Origin: Marinobacterium arenosum
Lineage (GTDB): Bacteria; Pseudomonadota; Gammaproteobacteria; Pseudomonadales; Balneatricaceae
Length of the DNA stretch: 64,000 bases
Assembly (NCBI RefSeq): GCF_019795155.1
Contig: NZ_JAILYN010000005.1
Span: 62,001-126,000, forward strand
Reading direction: 5' to 3'
The notes beneath the pieces were generated by a model that was not told the DNA's origin, searched no databases, and saw only the letters and a program-made list of their open reading frames with translations. Position numbers and translations under genes: made by a program. This document shows, one piece after another, positions 1 to 8,640 of this stretch (position 1 is the first letter of the stretch; every line of letters starts with the position of its first letter).

Positions 1-615
1 TTGGCGTGCCAGCCAGCGCTGCGGCTGCAACTGCAGGTGCAGGCTGTGCCACAGCAGCATCAGTAGCAGCAGGGCACCGAGCAGTTGCAGTGGCCCGTTC
101 CAGTAGGGTTGCAGCTGTTGGCTCTGTTCGCCGAGCCAATAGCCGGGCAGCAGGTAGGCCGGTGCCCAGAGCAGCGCCGAGAGGATATTGACTAGCATGA
201 AGCGCAGCGGCGGCATCGCCATGCTGCCGGCGATAAACGGGATGAACGGCCGTACCGGTCCGACGAAGCGACCCACCAGGACGCTCAGCCCGCCGTAGCG
301 GGCGAAGAACCGGTGGCCATCTGCCAGCCAACGGGGGTGGCGCCGGAACAGTGCCAGACTGGCGATTGAACCGGCCCAATGACGACCCAGCCAGTAGCTG
401 ATACCGTCACCCAGCACCGCGCCGACGAACCCCCAGCCGAGCAGCACCGGCAACGCCAGCTGTTGCTGGCCGGCCAGCCAGCTCAGCGAGGCGATCAAAG
501 CCACGCCGGGTACCAGCAGGCCGACCAGCAGCAGCGACTCCAGCAGTGCCACCAGGCCGATCAGCAGCGGCAGTCCCTGCGGGCTGTAAAACCAGTCGAT
601 CAGCGCAGCGATCAT
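1..615 (-). CDS. DedA family inner-membrane protein (3' end cut off)
   Basis: The reading frame runs from an ATG at 615 to the left edge with no stop, so 205 codons are visible and the C-terminus is missing. It has hydrophobic segments and the typical VTT/DedA core: an early G-L-L-V-P-G motif, a G-D-x-I-S-Y-W-L-G-R motif, and the conserved VGRFVGPVRPFIPFIAG stretch. DedA proteins are polytopic membrane proteins implicated in lipid scrambling and proton-motive-force homeostasis. The upstream ATG at 630 is closed by a stop after six codons, which supports 615 as start. In some relatives this domain is fused to a PAP2 phosphatase, and the cut end prevents checking that. It is divergent from serB. 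Confidence 0.88.
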   Translation of the reverse strand, partial: MIAALIDWFYSPQGLPLLIGLVALLESLLLVGLLVPGVALIASLSWLAGQQQLALPVLLGWGFVGAVLGDGISYWLGRHWAGSIASLALFRRHPRWLADGHRFFARYGGLSVLVGRFVGPVRPFIPFIAGSMAMPPLRFMLVNILSALLWAPAYLLPGYWLGEQSQQLQPYWNGPLQLLGALLLLMLLWHSLHLQLQPQRWLARQ

Positions 616-679
616 CTCAATATCCAGTCCATTTGCCGGCAGTATACTCCGTTGGCAACGCACCAAGGGAAACAGTTCC

Positions 680-688
680 TGCTATAAT
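680..688 (+). promoter_or_regulatory. extended -10 promoter element for serB
   Basis: A perfect TATAAT at 683-688 is preceded by TG one base upstream (TGCTATAAT), the extended -10 form. No good -35 hexamer lies at 17 bp, which is typical of extended -10 promoters. It sits 40 bp upstream of the serB ATG at 729. Confidence 0.6.
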
Positions 689-728
689 CGCGCCCCATCT
701 CATCTGATTACCCCGACGGGACGGCCTG

Positions 729-1946
729 ATGAACGAGATTATCCTGATGACCCTGTCCGGCGAAGACAAGCCGGGCGTGACTTCCGCCCTGACCGCCATC
801 CTGGCGCAGTACAAGATCAATATCCTGGATATCGGCCAGGCGGTGATCCATAACACCCTGTCGCTTGGCATTCTGATCCAGGTGCCGAAGGAGGCGGAAT
901 CTTCGCCGCTGCTGCGCGACATATTGTTCAAGGCGCATGAGTTGAACATGCAGGTCCGTTTTCAGCCGGTACTGGATGGTGAGTACGAGCAGTGGGTGGA
1001 GCACCAGGGCAAGTCCCGTCACATCATCAGTCTGCTGGCCCGTAAGATCAGTGCTGAACATATCGCCCGGGTAACCCAGGTGGCGGCCGCGCACGGCCTG
1101 AACATCGACAATATCAGCCGCTTGTCCGGCCGGGTATCGCTGCAGGAGTCGGCCCAGGATCGCACCAAGGCCTGCGTCGAGTTCTCGGTGCGCGGCGGGC
1201 CGGCCGATGCCGCTGCGCTGCGTGAGGAGTTCCTCAGTGTAGCGGCCGAAATGGACGTGGATATCGCTTTCCAGGAGGACAGCATCTACCGCCGCAACCG
1301 CCGGCTGGTGGTGTTCGATATGGATTCGACGCTGATCGAGGCGGAGGTGATCGACGAGCTGGCCAAGGAGGCCGGTGTCGGCGACCAGGTCATTGAGATC
1401 ACCGAGGCGGCGATGCGTGGCGAGATCGATTTCAACGAGAGCTTCCGGCGCCGGGTCGGCCTGCTGAAGGGGCTGGATGAATCGGTTCTTGAGCGGATCG
1501 CCGAGCGACTGCCGCTGACCGAAGGGGCCGAGGAGTTGGTCTCCAACCTGAAGGCGCTGGGTTTCAAGACCGCCATCCTGTCCGGTGGCTTCACCTACTT
1601 CGGCGAGTATCTGCGTCGCAAGCTGGGCTTCGACTACGTCTACGCCAACGAGTTGGATATCCGCGACGGCAAGGTGACCGGCGAAGTGACCGGTACCATC
1701 GTCAACGGCGAGCGCAAGGCGGAACTGCTGCGCGAGATCGCCGCCCGCGAAGGGGTTCGGTTGGAGCAGACCATCGCCGTCGGCGACGGCGCCAACGACC
1801 TGCCGATGCTGTCGATTGCCGGCCTGGGGATCGCCTTCAGGGCCAAGCCGCTGGTGCGCCAGAGTGCCAAGCAGGCAATCTCGACACTGGGGCTGGACGG
1901 TATTCTCTACCTGATCGGCTTCCGTGATCGCGATACCCTGCAATAG
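729..1946 (+). CDS. serB: phosphoserine phosphatase SerB
   Basis: This enzyme dephosphorylates O-phosphoserine to L-serine, the last step of serine biosynthesis in the cytoplasm. Two ACT-like regulatory domains occupy roughly residues 1-165. The HAD phosphatase domain follows, with the nucleophile motif FDMDSTLIEAE near residue 195, the second motif LSGG near 283 and GDGANDLPML near 351. The 405-residue length fits the long ACT-containing SerB of pseudomonads rather than the 322-residue E. coli form. It is monocistronic, with an extended -10 promoter upstream and a hairpin terminator just after the stop. Confidence 0.96.
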   Translation: MNEIILMTLSGEDKPGVTSALTAILAQYKINILDIGQAVIHNTLSLGILIQVPKEAESSPLLRDILFKAHELNMQVRFQPVLDGEYEQWVEHQGKSRHIISLLARKISAEHIARVTQVAAAHGLNIDNISRLSGRVSLQESAQDRTKACVEFSVRGGPADAAALREEFLSVAAEMDVDIAFQEDSIYRRNRRLVVFDMDSTLIEAEVIDELAKEAGVGDQVIEITEAAMRGEIDFNESFRRRVGLLKGLDESVLERIAERLPLTEGAEELVSNLKALGFKTAILSGGFTYFGEYLRRKLGFDYVYANELDIRDGKVTGEVTGTIVNGERKAELLREIAAREGVRLEQTIAVGDGANDLPMLSIAGLGIAFRAKPLVRQSAKQAISTLGLDGILYLIGFRDRDTLQ

Positions 1947-1982
1947 CTGCTCAGTGGTAGCTATTCACTTATTGAATTAAGC

Positions 1983-2015
1983 AAACCGGCGCCTCAGGGC
2001 GCCGGTTTTCGTTTT
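1983..2015 (+). terminator. rho-independent terminator after serB
   Basis: A 9-bp GC-rich stem (ACCGGCGCC / GGCGCCGGT) with a four-base loop is followed by TTTTCGTTTT. It lies between the convergent ends of serB and the FimX-like gene. The opposite strand has only a weak T-run, so it mainly serves serB. Confidence 0.85.
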
Positions 2016-2032
2016 GGCTCGGGAGCAGTGGG

Positions 2033-4171
2033 TTACTGCTGGAAGAAGTCGTACTGCATCTCCTCGCTGGGCGACTGCAGGTAGTGACCCTGTACGTAGC
2101 GGATCTGCGCCCGCCAGAGCTTGCTCATCACCCGGGCGGATTCGACCAGCGGGGCGATGGTCTGACAGTCGCCGGCATGCAGCGAACTGACCAGCTTCAT
2201 GAAGTTCTGGTCGTGCAGGTTGTCCTGGTTGAGGTCGTTGATATAGGTGCCGTCCAGCTTCACGTAGCGCGGTTTCAGCTGCTTCAATACCCGGTCGGCG
2301 CTATTGGAGCTGCCGTAATGCTTGATGCACAGCGGGCTGTGCAGGCGTTTCAAGGATTCCGCCCAGTCCCGAGCCCGCTGCAGCTGTGCCAGCACATCGG
2401 TCTCACTGAGCTGGAAGATCAGTTGCTCGCCGGAAACCCGGTGGCGCCGTAGCAGCTCGGCGATCCAGTTGATCAGGTTACGATCGCGCAGGGTGCGGCT
2501 GTTGAGGTTGATAAACAGCTGGGTATTCTCGCCCTGCTGTTGTAGTCGCTGGATGCATTGGTTGATCACCCAGCGGTCCAGTTGTACGCAAAGGGTGTCC
2601 AGGTTGAACGCGGTCAGGAAAGGCGCCGGTGAGTACTCCCGGCCCTGTTCGTCCTGCAGGCGCAGCAGTACCTCGTAACGCCCCCGACTGTCCTGCTGGG
2701 CCAGGCCGACCACCGGCTGGAACAGCAGCTTCATCCGCTCCTTTTCGACCGCTTCGCGCAGGGTCTGCAGTACGCCATCGCGTTGCAGTGATTGGGGTTC
2801 ATGGATGATGGCGGTGTACAGCTCGACATGCGGGCCCGAGTTGAGCTGGTGGGTTCGTTCTATCGCTTTGCGGCCCTGGCTGAGCAATGCGTCTATGCTG
2901 GCGGCGTTGTCATTGATCGGCACTACGCCGGCGGCCCAGCGTAGTTCGACCGGTTGTTTGACTGCTGTCAGGGTCAGCTGGTCCAGTTCCGATACCAGTT
3001 GTCGGGCGACCTCCAATGCCGTTTGCTGGCGGGCATCCTGATAGATCACCAAATAGCTATCGTCCTGCAGACGGCCGAGCGGGTGGGGGTTGCCGATCGC
3101 TTCACGCAGCAAGGTGGCGGCATCCAGGCTGAGCTGGTCGGTTGCGTAGGTGCCATACTGTTCGCGCAGCTGGTTGAAGTTCTCCAGCTGGACATACAGC
3201 AAATTGCAGTCATGGCCGCCATCCAGTGCGCGCCTGTAGCAGCGATCGAGCTGCTCATGGATCTGCTCGCCGTTGGGCAGGCCGGTGATCAGGTCCAGCC
3301 GCTGCTGGCGCTCCTCCAGGGCTTGCTCGGGGCGTATAGTCAGTAGCAGTGTCGAGATGCCGTTATGGCGGATCTCCTGCATGCCGATGCTGGCTTTGAA
3401 CTGGCTACCGTCGACACGCTGGCAGGTGAGGTTCTGCCACTGTTCCGTCAGGTGGTCCTGCAGGAAGCTGCGTAGCTGATCCTGGAAGACAGGCTGGTCA
3501 TCCTCCATGATCAGGGTGTCGATGGGCTTGTTGAGCAGTGCTTCGCTGCTGTCATAGCCGAACTGGTGCAGCAGGCTCTGGTTCAGGTAGACGATATGAT
3601 CCGGATCGCAGCAGCAGAGGGCTTCGCTGGAATGGTTCATCAGCCGGTTCTGGCGCTGCTCCGCTTCATGTAGCAGCAGATCGATGCGTTTCAGCCTGCG
3701 TCGCTGCTCCAGAGACTCCAGCTCTCTTCGAATGCATACCAGTACCAGTTCCGGATCATCAGCAGGCAGTACCGCCTTGAGCTGCTGATGAAGGCCCTGA
3801 TAGATCGCCTGTTTGCTGCAGGTCTCCAGCAACTGGATCACCGGGATATCTCGGTTCTGCTGATACAGCAATTCGATAATACGCCGGGCCGGCAGCTGCG
3901 CCGCCTGGTCACCGCAGATGATAAGGTCCCAGCTGCGCTGACTCAGCTCGTCCAGCAGCTCTTCCGGCGTATCGACTTGCCGGGTGCGAGGGCCGATATG
4001 GGTGCCGCGCAGCACGGTACAGACCTGGTCGGCCAGCTCTAACGGCAGGCCGATGAACAGCAGCTCGACATTCTTACGTAAAGGCTGGCGGCGGCGCTGT
4101 GACAACTCCTTGAGCAGCGCGACATTGGAAAGCGCAACAGTCTGATTCATCAATGAATTCCCCGCATTCAT
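2033..4171 (-). CDS. FimX-like protein: REC-like, PAS, degenerate GGDEF and degenerate EAL domains
   Basis: This 712-residue protein has a receiver-like N-terminus (about residues 35-150) without a phosphoacceptor aspartate. A PAS domain (about 175-290), a GGDEF domain (about 300-455) and an EAL domain (about 465-705) follow. The GGDEF signature is replaced by L-Q-D-D-S-Y near residue 370. The EAL signature reads EVLLR near 500, and the catalytic DDFGTG loop has become I-K-H-Y-G-S-S. Both catalytic activities are therefore probably lost. Order, length (FimX is about 690 residues) and the EVL variant resemble P. aeruginosa FimX, which binds c-di-GMP and governs type IV pilus extension. Function as a c-di-GMP receptor is inferred. 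An alternative ATG at 4150 has a better-spaced GGGG ribosome site. Confidence 0.78.
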   Translation of the reverse strand: MNAGNSLMNQTVALSNVALLKELSQRRRQPLRKNVELLFIGLPLELADQVCTVLRGTHIGPRTRQVDTPEELLDELSQRSWDLIICGDQAAQLPARRIIELLYQQNRDIPVIQLLETCSKQAIYQGLHQQLKAVLPADDPELVLVCIRRELESLEQRRRLKRIDLLLHEAEQRQNRLMNHSSEALCCCDPDHIVYLNQSLLHQFGYDSSEALLNKPIDTLIMEDDQPVFQDQLRSFLQDHLTEQWQNLTCQRVDGSQFKASIGMQEIRHNGISTLLLTIRPEQALEERQQRLDLITGLPNGEQIHEQLDRCYRRALDGGHDCNLLYVQLENFNQLREQYGTYATDQLSLDAATLLREAIGNPHPLGRLQDDSYLVIYQDARQQTALEVARQLVSELDQLTLTAVKQPVELRWAAGVVPINDNAASIDALLSQGRKAIERTHQLNSGPHVELYTAIIHEPQSLQRDGVLQTLREAVEKERMKLLFQPVVGLAQQDSRGRYEVLLRLQDEQGREYSPAPFLTAFNLDTLCVQLDRWVINQCIQRLQQQGENTQLFINLNSRTLRDRNLINWIAELLRRHRVSGEQLIFQLSETDVLAQLQRARDWAESLKRLHSPLCIKHYGSSNSADRVLKQLKPRYVKLDGTYINDLNQDNLHDQNFMKLVSSLHAGDCQTIAPLVESARVMSKLWRAQIRYVQGHYLQSPSEEMQYDFFQQ

Positions 4172-4234
4172 TGCAGTGGGGCGAGTGATCCTTGCCCCAA
4201 GTTTAGACCCGGTTGACGAGAAATGTCAGTGGGG

Positions 4235-4400
4235 GAGCTTCAAGTTACAAGCGATAAGCTGTAAGTAGATCGTGCCAGGTGGGTAGCTTATCGTTTGAAG
4301 CTGAAAGCTTGTGGCTCTGAATCAGCAGTGCCTGCAGCATGGCATAGCTATAAGTTTCAAGCTGTAAGTCATACAGGCCAAAGCAGTGAATCGACAGCAG
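4235..4400. repeat. AGCTTCAAGCTGTAAGC-type degenerate repeats
   Basis: The stretch between the FimX-like gene and the tRNA array contains several imperfect direct and inverted copies of a short unit. Examples are GCTTCAAGTTACAAGC near 4238, GCTTATCGTTTGAAGC near 4290 and AAGTTTCAAGCTGTAAG near 4352. A further copy lies at 4540-4566 between tRNA genes, and a related one near 16616-16650. No gene is visible here. Such simple GCTT/AAGC tracts are common between gammaproteobacterial genes. Confidence 0.6.
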
Positions 4401-4450
4401 TACTGCTGTCAGCTTTTGATATTCGTGGGGAGTAATAACGAGAGGGGAGG

Positions 4451-4525
4451 TGGCTGGGGTAGGAGGATTCGAACCTCCGCATGCTGGAATCAGAATCCAG
4501 TGCCTTACCGCTTGGCGATACCCCA
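4451..4525 (-). tRNA. tRNA-Gln (anticodon CTG)
   Basis: On the minus strand the acceptor TGGGGTA pairs with TACCCCA, followed by discriminator G and an encoded CCA. The anticodon stem CTGGA/TCCAG holds the loop TTCTGAT, giving anticodon CTG. The T-arm contains GGTTCGAATCC. It is 75 nt with CCA, is the last tRNA of the array, and is identical to the copy at 8524-8598. Confidence 0.97.
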
Positions 4526-4569
4526 ACAATGTTCAGTCGCTAGCTTACAGCTTTAAGCGTCAAGTAGCG

Positions 4570-4646
4570 TGGTGGCAATAGCGGGACTCGAACCTGCGAC
4601 CCTCGCATTATGAATGCGATGCTCTAACCAACTGAGCTATATTGCC
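4570..4646 (-). tRNA. tRNA-Met, elongator type (anticodon CAT)
   Basis: The acceptor GGCAATA/TATTGCC, D-arm TAGCTCAGTTGGTTAGAGC, anticodon stem TCGCA/TGCGA with loop TTCATAA (CAT) and encoded CCA are all present, 77 nt in total. The paired first acceptor bases and the metT/U-like arrangement with Gln tRNAs favour elongator Met over initiator. The tRNA-Ile2 class also has CAT but is not expected in a Met-Gln array. Confidence 0.93.
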
Positions 4647-4658
4647 ACGCAAAAAAAG

Positions 4659-4733
4659 TGGCAGGGGTAGCTGGATTCGAACCAACGCATGACGGGATCA
4701 AAACCCGTTGCCTTACCGCTTGGCTATACCCCT
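4659..4733 (-). tRNA. tRNA-Gln (anticodon TTG)
   Basis: The acceptor AGGGGTA pairs with TACCCCT, then discriminator G and encoded CCA. The anticodon stem ACGGG/CCCGT encloses loop TTTTGAT, giving anticodon TTG for CAA codons. It differs clearly from the CTG isoacceptor in the acceptor and T-arms. Confidence 0.96.
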
Positions 4734-4748
4734 GCAATTTCAAAAACA

Positions 4749-4825
4749 TGGTGGCAATGGCGGGACTCGAACCTGCGACCCTCGCATTATGAATGCGATG
4801 CTCTAACCAACTGAGCTACATTGCC
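4749..4825 (-). tRNA. tRNA-Met, elongator type (anticodon CAT), second copy
   Basis: It is nearly identical to the tRNA at 4570-4646. The difference is a compensated change at the bottom of the acceptor stem: GGCAATG/CATTGCC here against GGCAATA/TATTGCC there. CCA is encoded. It is the promoter-proximal gene of the four-tRNA transcript. Confidence 0.93.
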
Positions 4826-4843
4826 ATGCTTTCGAGGACGCGC

Positions 4844-4872
4844 ATTATTGGTTATTTCCGTATTGCTGTCAA
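4844..4872 (-). promoter_or_regulatory. strong sigma-70 promoter of the tRNA array
   Basis: On the minus strand a perfect TTGACA (4872-4867), a 17-bp spacer and AATAAT (4849-4844) are followed at once by a GCGCG discriminator. GC-rich discriminators are the hallmark of stringently controlled stable-RNA promoters. The predicted start is about 10 bp before the first tRNA-Met. Confidence 0.85.
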
Positions 4873-4963
4873 CAGCTTGCGTTAAAAAAGTTGGTAAATT
4901 TTATCTCTAAGGATAGTTGCTCTATTGACGGGTTGTGCTGCCGGTAGAGGAAGGTGTCGGCCA

Positions 4964-4994
4964 CAAAAAAGCCGACCATGGCGGTCGGCTTTGT
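4964..4994 (-). terminator. rho-independent terminator after ychF
   Basis: A GCCGACC/GGTCGGC stem followed on the minus strand by a six-T run lies 18 bp after the ychF stop. It separates the pth-ychF transcript from the downstream tRNA promoter. Confidence 0.85.
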
Positions 4995-5011
4995 GATCAG
5001 TATCGGCGGCT

Positions 5012-6103
5012 TTAAACGTTGAAGCGGAAGTGTACTACATCGCCGTCCTGCACGATGTAATCCTTGCCTTCCAGGCGCCAGCGGCCGGCGTCTTTGGCAC
5101 CCTGTTCGCCGTTGTGGTTGACGAAGTCGTCGTAGCTGACCACTTCGGCCCGGATGAAGCCTTTTTCGAAATCGGTGTGGATAACTCCGGCGGCCTGCGG
5201 CGCGGTGGCGCCGATTTTCACGGTCCAGGCGCGGACTTCCTTAACCCCGGCGGTGAAGTAGGTCTGCAGGCCCAGCAGCTGGTAACCGGCGCGGATGACA
5301 CGATCCAGGCCCGGCTCCTCCATGCCCAGGTCGGCGAGGAACTCGTCGCGCTCCTCGTCGTCCAGCTCGGCAATCTCCGCTTCAAGCTTGTTGCAGATCG
5401 CGACGACGACGGCACCTTCCGTTTCGGCCAGCTCGCGCACGGCGTCGAGGTGCGGGTTGTCTTCGAAGCCGTCCTCATCGACGTTGGCGATGTACATGGT
5501 CGGCTTGACCGTCAGCAGGTGGAAGCCCTTGACGATCTTCATCTCATCCGCATCCAGCTTGAGCGCGCGTACCGGCTGGCCCTCTTCCAGGTGCGGGATC
5601 AGCCGTTCGAGCATCGCTTTCTGCTGGACGGCTTCCTTGTCGCCGCCTTTGGCTGCACGCTGAATACGCTGCAACTGCTTCTCGGCGGAGTCCAGGTCGG
5701 CCAGGGCCAGTTCCAGGTTGATGGTTTCGATATCTTCCAGCGGGTGGATGCGGTTGGCGACGTGGATAACGTTGTCATCCTCGAAGCAGCGCACCACATG
5801 GGCGATGGCATCGGTTTCGCGAATGTTGGCCAGGAACTGGTTGCCCAGGCCTTCACCTTTGGAGGCGCCCGCCACCAGGCCGGCGATATCGACGAACTCC
5901 ATGGTGGTCGGCAGCACCCGCTCCGGCTTGACGATCCCGGCCAGCTTGTCCAGCCGCGGATCCGGCATCGGAACAACACCGGAGTTCGGTTCAATGGTGC
6001 AGAATGGGAAGTTCTCTGCAGCAATGCCGTTCTTGGTCAGGGCGTTGAACAGGGTGGATTTACCTACGTTCGGCAGGCCGACGATACCGCATTTAAAACC
6101 CAT
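5012..6103 (-). CDS. ychF: redox-responsive P-loop ATPase YchF (OLA1 family)
   Basis: YchF is a ribosome-associated Obg-type P-loop protein that prefers ATP over GTP and is linked to stress and catalase control. The N-terminus [17 protein letters not shown] contains the P-loop (GLPNVGKS), then DIAGLV of the switch region, a central coiled coil and a C-terminal TGS domain ending in DVVHFRFNV. The ATG at 6103 gives 363 residues, the usual family length. An open frame extends 20 codons further upstream, to 6163, but is not conserved family sequence. It lies 78 bp downstream of pth on the same strand, the conserved pth-ychF arrangement. Confidence 0.96.
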   Translation of the reverse strand: MGFKCGIVGLPNVGKSTLFNALTKNGIAAENFPFCTIEPNSGVVPMPDPRLDKLAGIVKPERVLPTTMEFVDIAGLVAGASKGEGLGNQFLANIRETDAIAHVVRCFEDDNVIHVANRIHPLEDIETINLELALADLDSAEKQLQRIQRAAKGGDKEAVQQKAMLERLIPHLEEGQPVRALKLDADEMKIVKGFHLLTVKPTMYIANVDEDGFEDNPHLDAVRELAETEGAVVVAICNKLEAEIAELDDEERDEFLADLGMEEPGLDRVIRAGYQLLGLQTYFTAGVKEVRAWTVKIGATAPQAAGVIHTDFEKGFIRAEVVSYDDFVNHNGEQGAKDAGRWRLEGKDYIVQDGDVVHFRFNV

Positions 6104-6181
6104 GGTGGTGGTCCTGTAATCTGTTGGAAAACCAGCGAAAGCGTCTGCCGTTGCCACGGTCAAACGGTTTGGCTGGGGTTC

Positions 6182-6769
6182 CTATGCCTTAAAGCTGTGT
6201 AACTGGTTCATCGCCTTGGCCCAATCGCCGTTGATGGCGTCCTTCAGCTGATAGAGCGCTTCGTCGATGGCGGCCTGGGTTTTTTCCCGTTCACTGCCGG
6301 GGGCCTTGCTCAACACGAAGTTGGAGACCTGGCTGCTGTGGCCGGGATGGCCGATGCCGAGGCGCAGGCGATAGAAGTTCTTGTTGTTGCCAAGCTTGCT
6401 GATGATATCGCGCAGGCCGTTGTGACCACCGTGTCCGCCACCCAGCTTGAAGCGGGCGACGCCGGGCGGCAGGTCGAGTTCGTCATGAGCGACCAGAATG
6501 GCCTCGGGCGGAATCTTGTAGAAGTTGGCGAGACTGGCGACCGACTGGCCACTGAGGTTCATGAAGGTGGTCGGGATCAGCAGGTGTACCTGCTGGCCGT
6601 CCAGCTGAACCTTGCCGTACAGGCCGTGATATTTCTTATCGGCCTGCAGGGTAACGAGCTGTCGAGCAGCAAGCTGCTCGACAAACTCGGCGCCGGCATT
6701 GTGACGGGTATGTGCATACTTGTCGCCTGGATTACCCAGGCCCACAATCAGCTGAATCCGATCCTTCAT
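6182..6769 (-). CDS. pth: peptidyl-tRNA hydrolase
   Basis: This enzyme hydrolyses the ester bond of peptidyl-tRNAs released by abortive translation, recycling tRNA. The hallmark residues are visible: N in GLGNPG, the catalytic His in [14 protein letters not shown] and the Asp of [20 protein letters not shown] loop follows. At 195 residues it matches the family. It lies 27 bp after rplY and before ychF, a conserved translation-linked cluster. Confidence 0.97.
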   Translation of the reverse strand: MKDRIQLIVGLGNPGDKYAHTRHNAGAEFVEQLAARQLVTLQADKKYHGLYGKVQLDGQQVHLLIPTTFMNLSGQSVASLANFYKIPPEAILVAHDELDLPPGVARFKLGGGHGGHNGLRDIISKLGNNKNFYRLRLGIGHPGHSSQVSNFVLSKAPGSEREKTQAAIDEALYQLKDAINGDWAKAMNQLHSFKA

Positions 6770-6796
6770 GCCGGCGCTCTGTCAGGGCTACAGCGC

Positions 6797-7393
6797 TTAC
6801 TTGGCTTTGGAGCCACGCGGAGCGTAGACGTAGCCGATGCCCTGGTCGTGGTCGGCGCCGCGACGCAGTGCGACGATCTCAACGCCTTCCGGCAGGGAGA
6901 TGTCGGACAGGTGCAGGATCTGGCCCAGTTCTGCGCTGGTCAGGTCGACAGTCAGTGCTTCCGGCAGTTTGTCGGCCAGGCACAGTACTTCGGCAGTGTT
7001 CTTCTCAACCGCGAACTTGGCAGCAGCCTTGGATGCAGCGGACTTTTCGAAGTTGACGAACTGCAGCGGCACGGTGATCTTGATCTTGTTGGACTTGGTA
7101 ACGCGCTGGAAGTCAGCGTGCAGCAGGACCGGCTTGGCCGGGTGACGCTGCAGGTCCTTGATGATCACCTGTTCTTCCTTGTCATCCAGCTTCAGAGTCA
7201 GGATGGAGGAGAAGAACGCCTGGTCTTCAGTCAGCTTGACCAGTTCGTTGTTCGGGATAGAGATAGACGCCGGCTTCTTGCGCTTGTCGCCACCGAATAC
7301 GATACCCGGTACCAGACCTTCGCGACGCAGGCGGCGGCTCGCACCTTTCCCTTCGTCTTCACGTGCTACTGCATTGATTACGAAATCAGTCAT
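6797..7393 (-). CDS. rplY: 50S ribosomal protein L25, CTC type
   Basis: L25 binds 5S rRNA. This 198-residue form carries the N-terminal L25 domain (starting MTDFVINAVAREDEGKG) and the C-terminal TL5/CTC extension. Family comparison and an AAGG ribosome site about 9 bp upstream select the ATG at 7393; the open frame reaches 11 codons further to 7426. It is located between prs and pth, as in Pseudomonas. Confidence 0.95.
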   Translation of the reverse strand: MTDFVINAVAREDEGKGASRRLRREGLVPGIVFGGDKRKKPASISIPNNELVKLTEDQAFFSSILTLKLDDKEEQVIIKDLQRHPAKPVLLHADFQRVTKSNKIKITVPLQFVNFEKSAASKAAAKFAVEKNTAEVLCLADKLPEALTVDLTSAELGQILHLSDISLPEGVEIVALRRGADHDQGIGYVYAPRGSKAK

Positions 7394-7416
7394 TTTTTTA
7401 ACCTTCTTTAATAAAC

Positions 7417-7450
7417 AAAACTGCAAAACCCCGCGACCAGAGTTTTGCAG
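7417..7450 (-). terminator. hairpin with T-run between prs and rplY
   Basis: On the minus strand CTGCAAAAC and GTTTTGCAG form a 9-bp stem around a 12-base loop, followed by TTTTGTTTATT. It lies 23 bp before the rplY start. It may end the prs transcript or act as a leader attenuator for rplY. A second GC-rich hairpin (GGGCCGG/CCGGCCC, 7483-7500) without a T-run lies closer to prs. Confidence 0.5.
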
Positions 7451-7515
7451 TAATGGTTTTAGGCCCCGAAGGGCGTTATAGCGGGCCGGTAAACCGGCCC
7501 GTCAGCACGCTGTTA

Positions 7516-8457
7516 TTAGCGGAACATCGCGCTGATGGATTCCTCATTGCATACGCGGCGAACCGCTTCGGCCAGCATCGGCGCCAGCGTCAGCTGACGG
7601 ATCTTGCCGCAGTTTTTTGCAGCATCCGACAGCGGGATGGTGTCGGTGACCACCAGTTCGTCCAGCTCGGAGCCGATAACGTTCTGAATCGCCGGGCCGG
7701 ACAGCACCGGGTGGGTGGCGTAAGCGACCACTTTGGCGGCGCCCTTGTCTTTCAGGGCCTTGGCTGCCTTGCACAGGGTGCCGGCGGTATCGCACATGTC
7801 GTCGACCAGTAGGCAGGTGCGGCCTTCCACGTCGCCGATCAGGTTCATTACCTGGGATTCGTTGGCGCGCTCGCGGCGCTTGTCGATGATCGCCAGGTCA
7901 CAGTCCAGCTGCTTGGCGACTGCGCGGGCGCGAACCACGCCGCCTACGTCCGGCGATACGACAACCATGTTCTCGTATTCCTGATCCATGATGTCGTCCA
8001 GCAGCACCGGGGAGCCATACACGTTATCCACCGGGACGTCGAAGAAGCCCTGGATCTGGTCGGCGTGCAGATCGACGGTCAGTACCCGGTCGATGCCTAC
8101 GCCGGACAGGATGTCTGCTACGACCTTGGCGCTGATCGCCACACGGGCGGAGCGCGGGCGGCGGTCCTGGCGGGCATAACCGAAGTACGGGATGACGGCT
8201 GTCAGGCGGCTGGCGGATGCACGACGCAGGGCGTCGGCCAGCACCATCAGTTCCATCAGGTTGTCGTTGGTCGGAGCACAGGTGGACTGGATAATGAAAA
8301 CGTCCTTACCGCGCACGTTTTCCTGAATCTCTACTGCCACTTCGCCGTCGCTGAAACGACCGACATTTGCTTTACCCATCGGGATGTCAAGGCGTTCGAC
8401 AACCTTGGCGGCCAGCTCCGGATTCGCATTGCCGGTAAAGACCATCATCTTGGACAC
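7516..8457 (-). CDS. prs: ribose-phosphate pyrophosphokinase (PRPP synthetase)
   Basis: Prs makes PRPP from ribose 5-phosphate and ATP for nucleotide, histidine, tryptophan and NAD synthesis. Visible motifs are GRFSDGE, the [10 protein letters not shown] flexible-loop region, [13 protein letters not shown] and the PRPP-binding [17 protein letters not shown] at 8457 preceded by AGAAGG eight bases away gives 313 residues and matches the pseudomonad start V-S-K-M-M-V-F. The in-frame ATG at 8517 would add 20 unconserved residues. The gene follows tRNA-Gln closely and is probably co-transcribed with it. Confidence 0.95.
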   Translation of the reverse strand: MSKMMVFTGNANPELAAKVVERLDIPMGKANVGRFSDGEVAVEIQENVRGKDVFIIQSTCAPTNDNLMELMVLADALRRASASRLTAVIPYFGYARQDRRPRSARVAISAKVVADILSGVGIDRVLTVDLHADQIQGFFDVPVDNVYGSPVLLDDIMDQEYENMVVVSPDVGGVVRARAVAKQLDCDLAIIDKRRERANESQVMNLIGDVEGRTCLLVDDMCDTAGTLCKAAKALKDKGAAKVVAYATHPVLSGPAIQNVIGSELDELVVTDTIPLSDAAKNCGKIRQLTLAPMLAEAVRRVCNEESISAMFR

Positions 8458-8523
8458 GAGGTGCACCTTCTCGATTTGATTGGAATCTGAACTAATAACT
8501 GACAGGGAACCGTTCATGGTAAT

Positions 8524-8598
8524 TGGCTGGGGTAGGAGGATTCGAACCTCCGCATGCTGGAATCAGAATCCAGTGCCTTACCGCTTGGCGATACCCCA
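8524..8598 (-). tRNA. tRNA-Gln (anticodon CTG), second locus
   Basis: It is 75 nt with encoded CCA, loop TTCTGAT and acceptor TGGGGTA/TACCCCA. It appears identical base for base to the gene at 4451-4525. It is placed between a tRNA-type promoter and prs, the same position as in Pseudomonas. Confidence 0.97.
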
Positions 8599-8640
8599 GT
8601 AATCTTGTCGGAGGACCGGCCTCCCATAAAAGAGGCGCGT

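Noticed and set aside
379-687. 102-codon frame opposite the DedA gene
   Set aside because: Overlaps a conserved membrane-protein gene in antisense; low-complexity Gln-rich translation.
708-1943. 411-codon open frame on the minus strand across serB
   Set aside because: It is antisense to a well-supported gene. Long antisense frames arise from the GC-rich third positions. It has no recognisable protein family or ribosome site.
4245-4529. 94-codon minus-strand frame
   Set aside because: Runs through tRNA-Gln and the GCTT/AAGC repeats, so it cannot be a real gene.
5030-6202. 390-codon plus-strand frame across ychF
   Set aside because: Antisense shadow of ychF with repetitive, unfamily-like translation.
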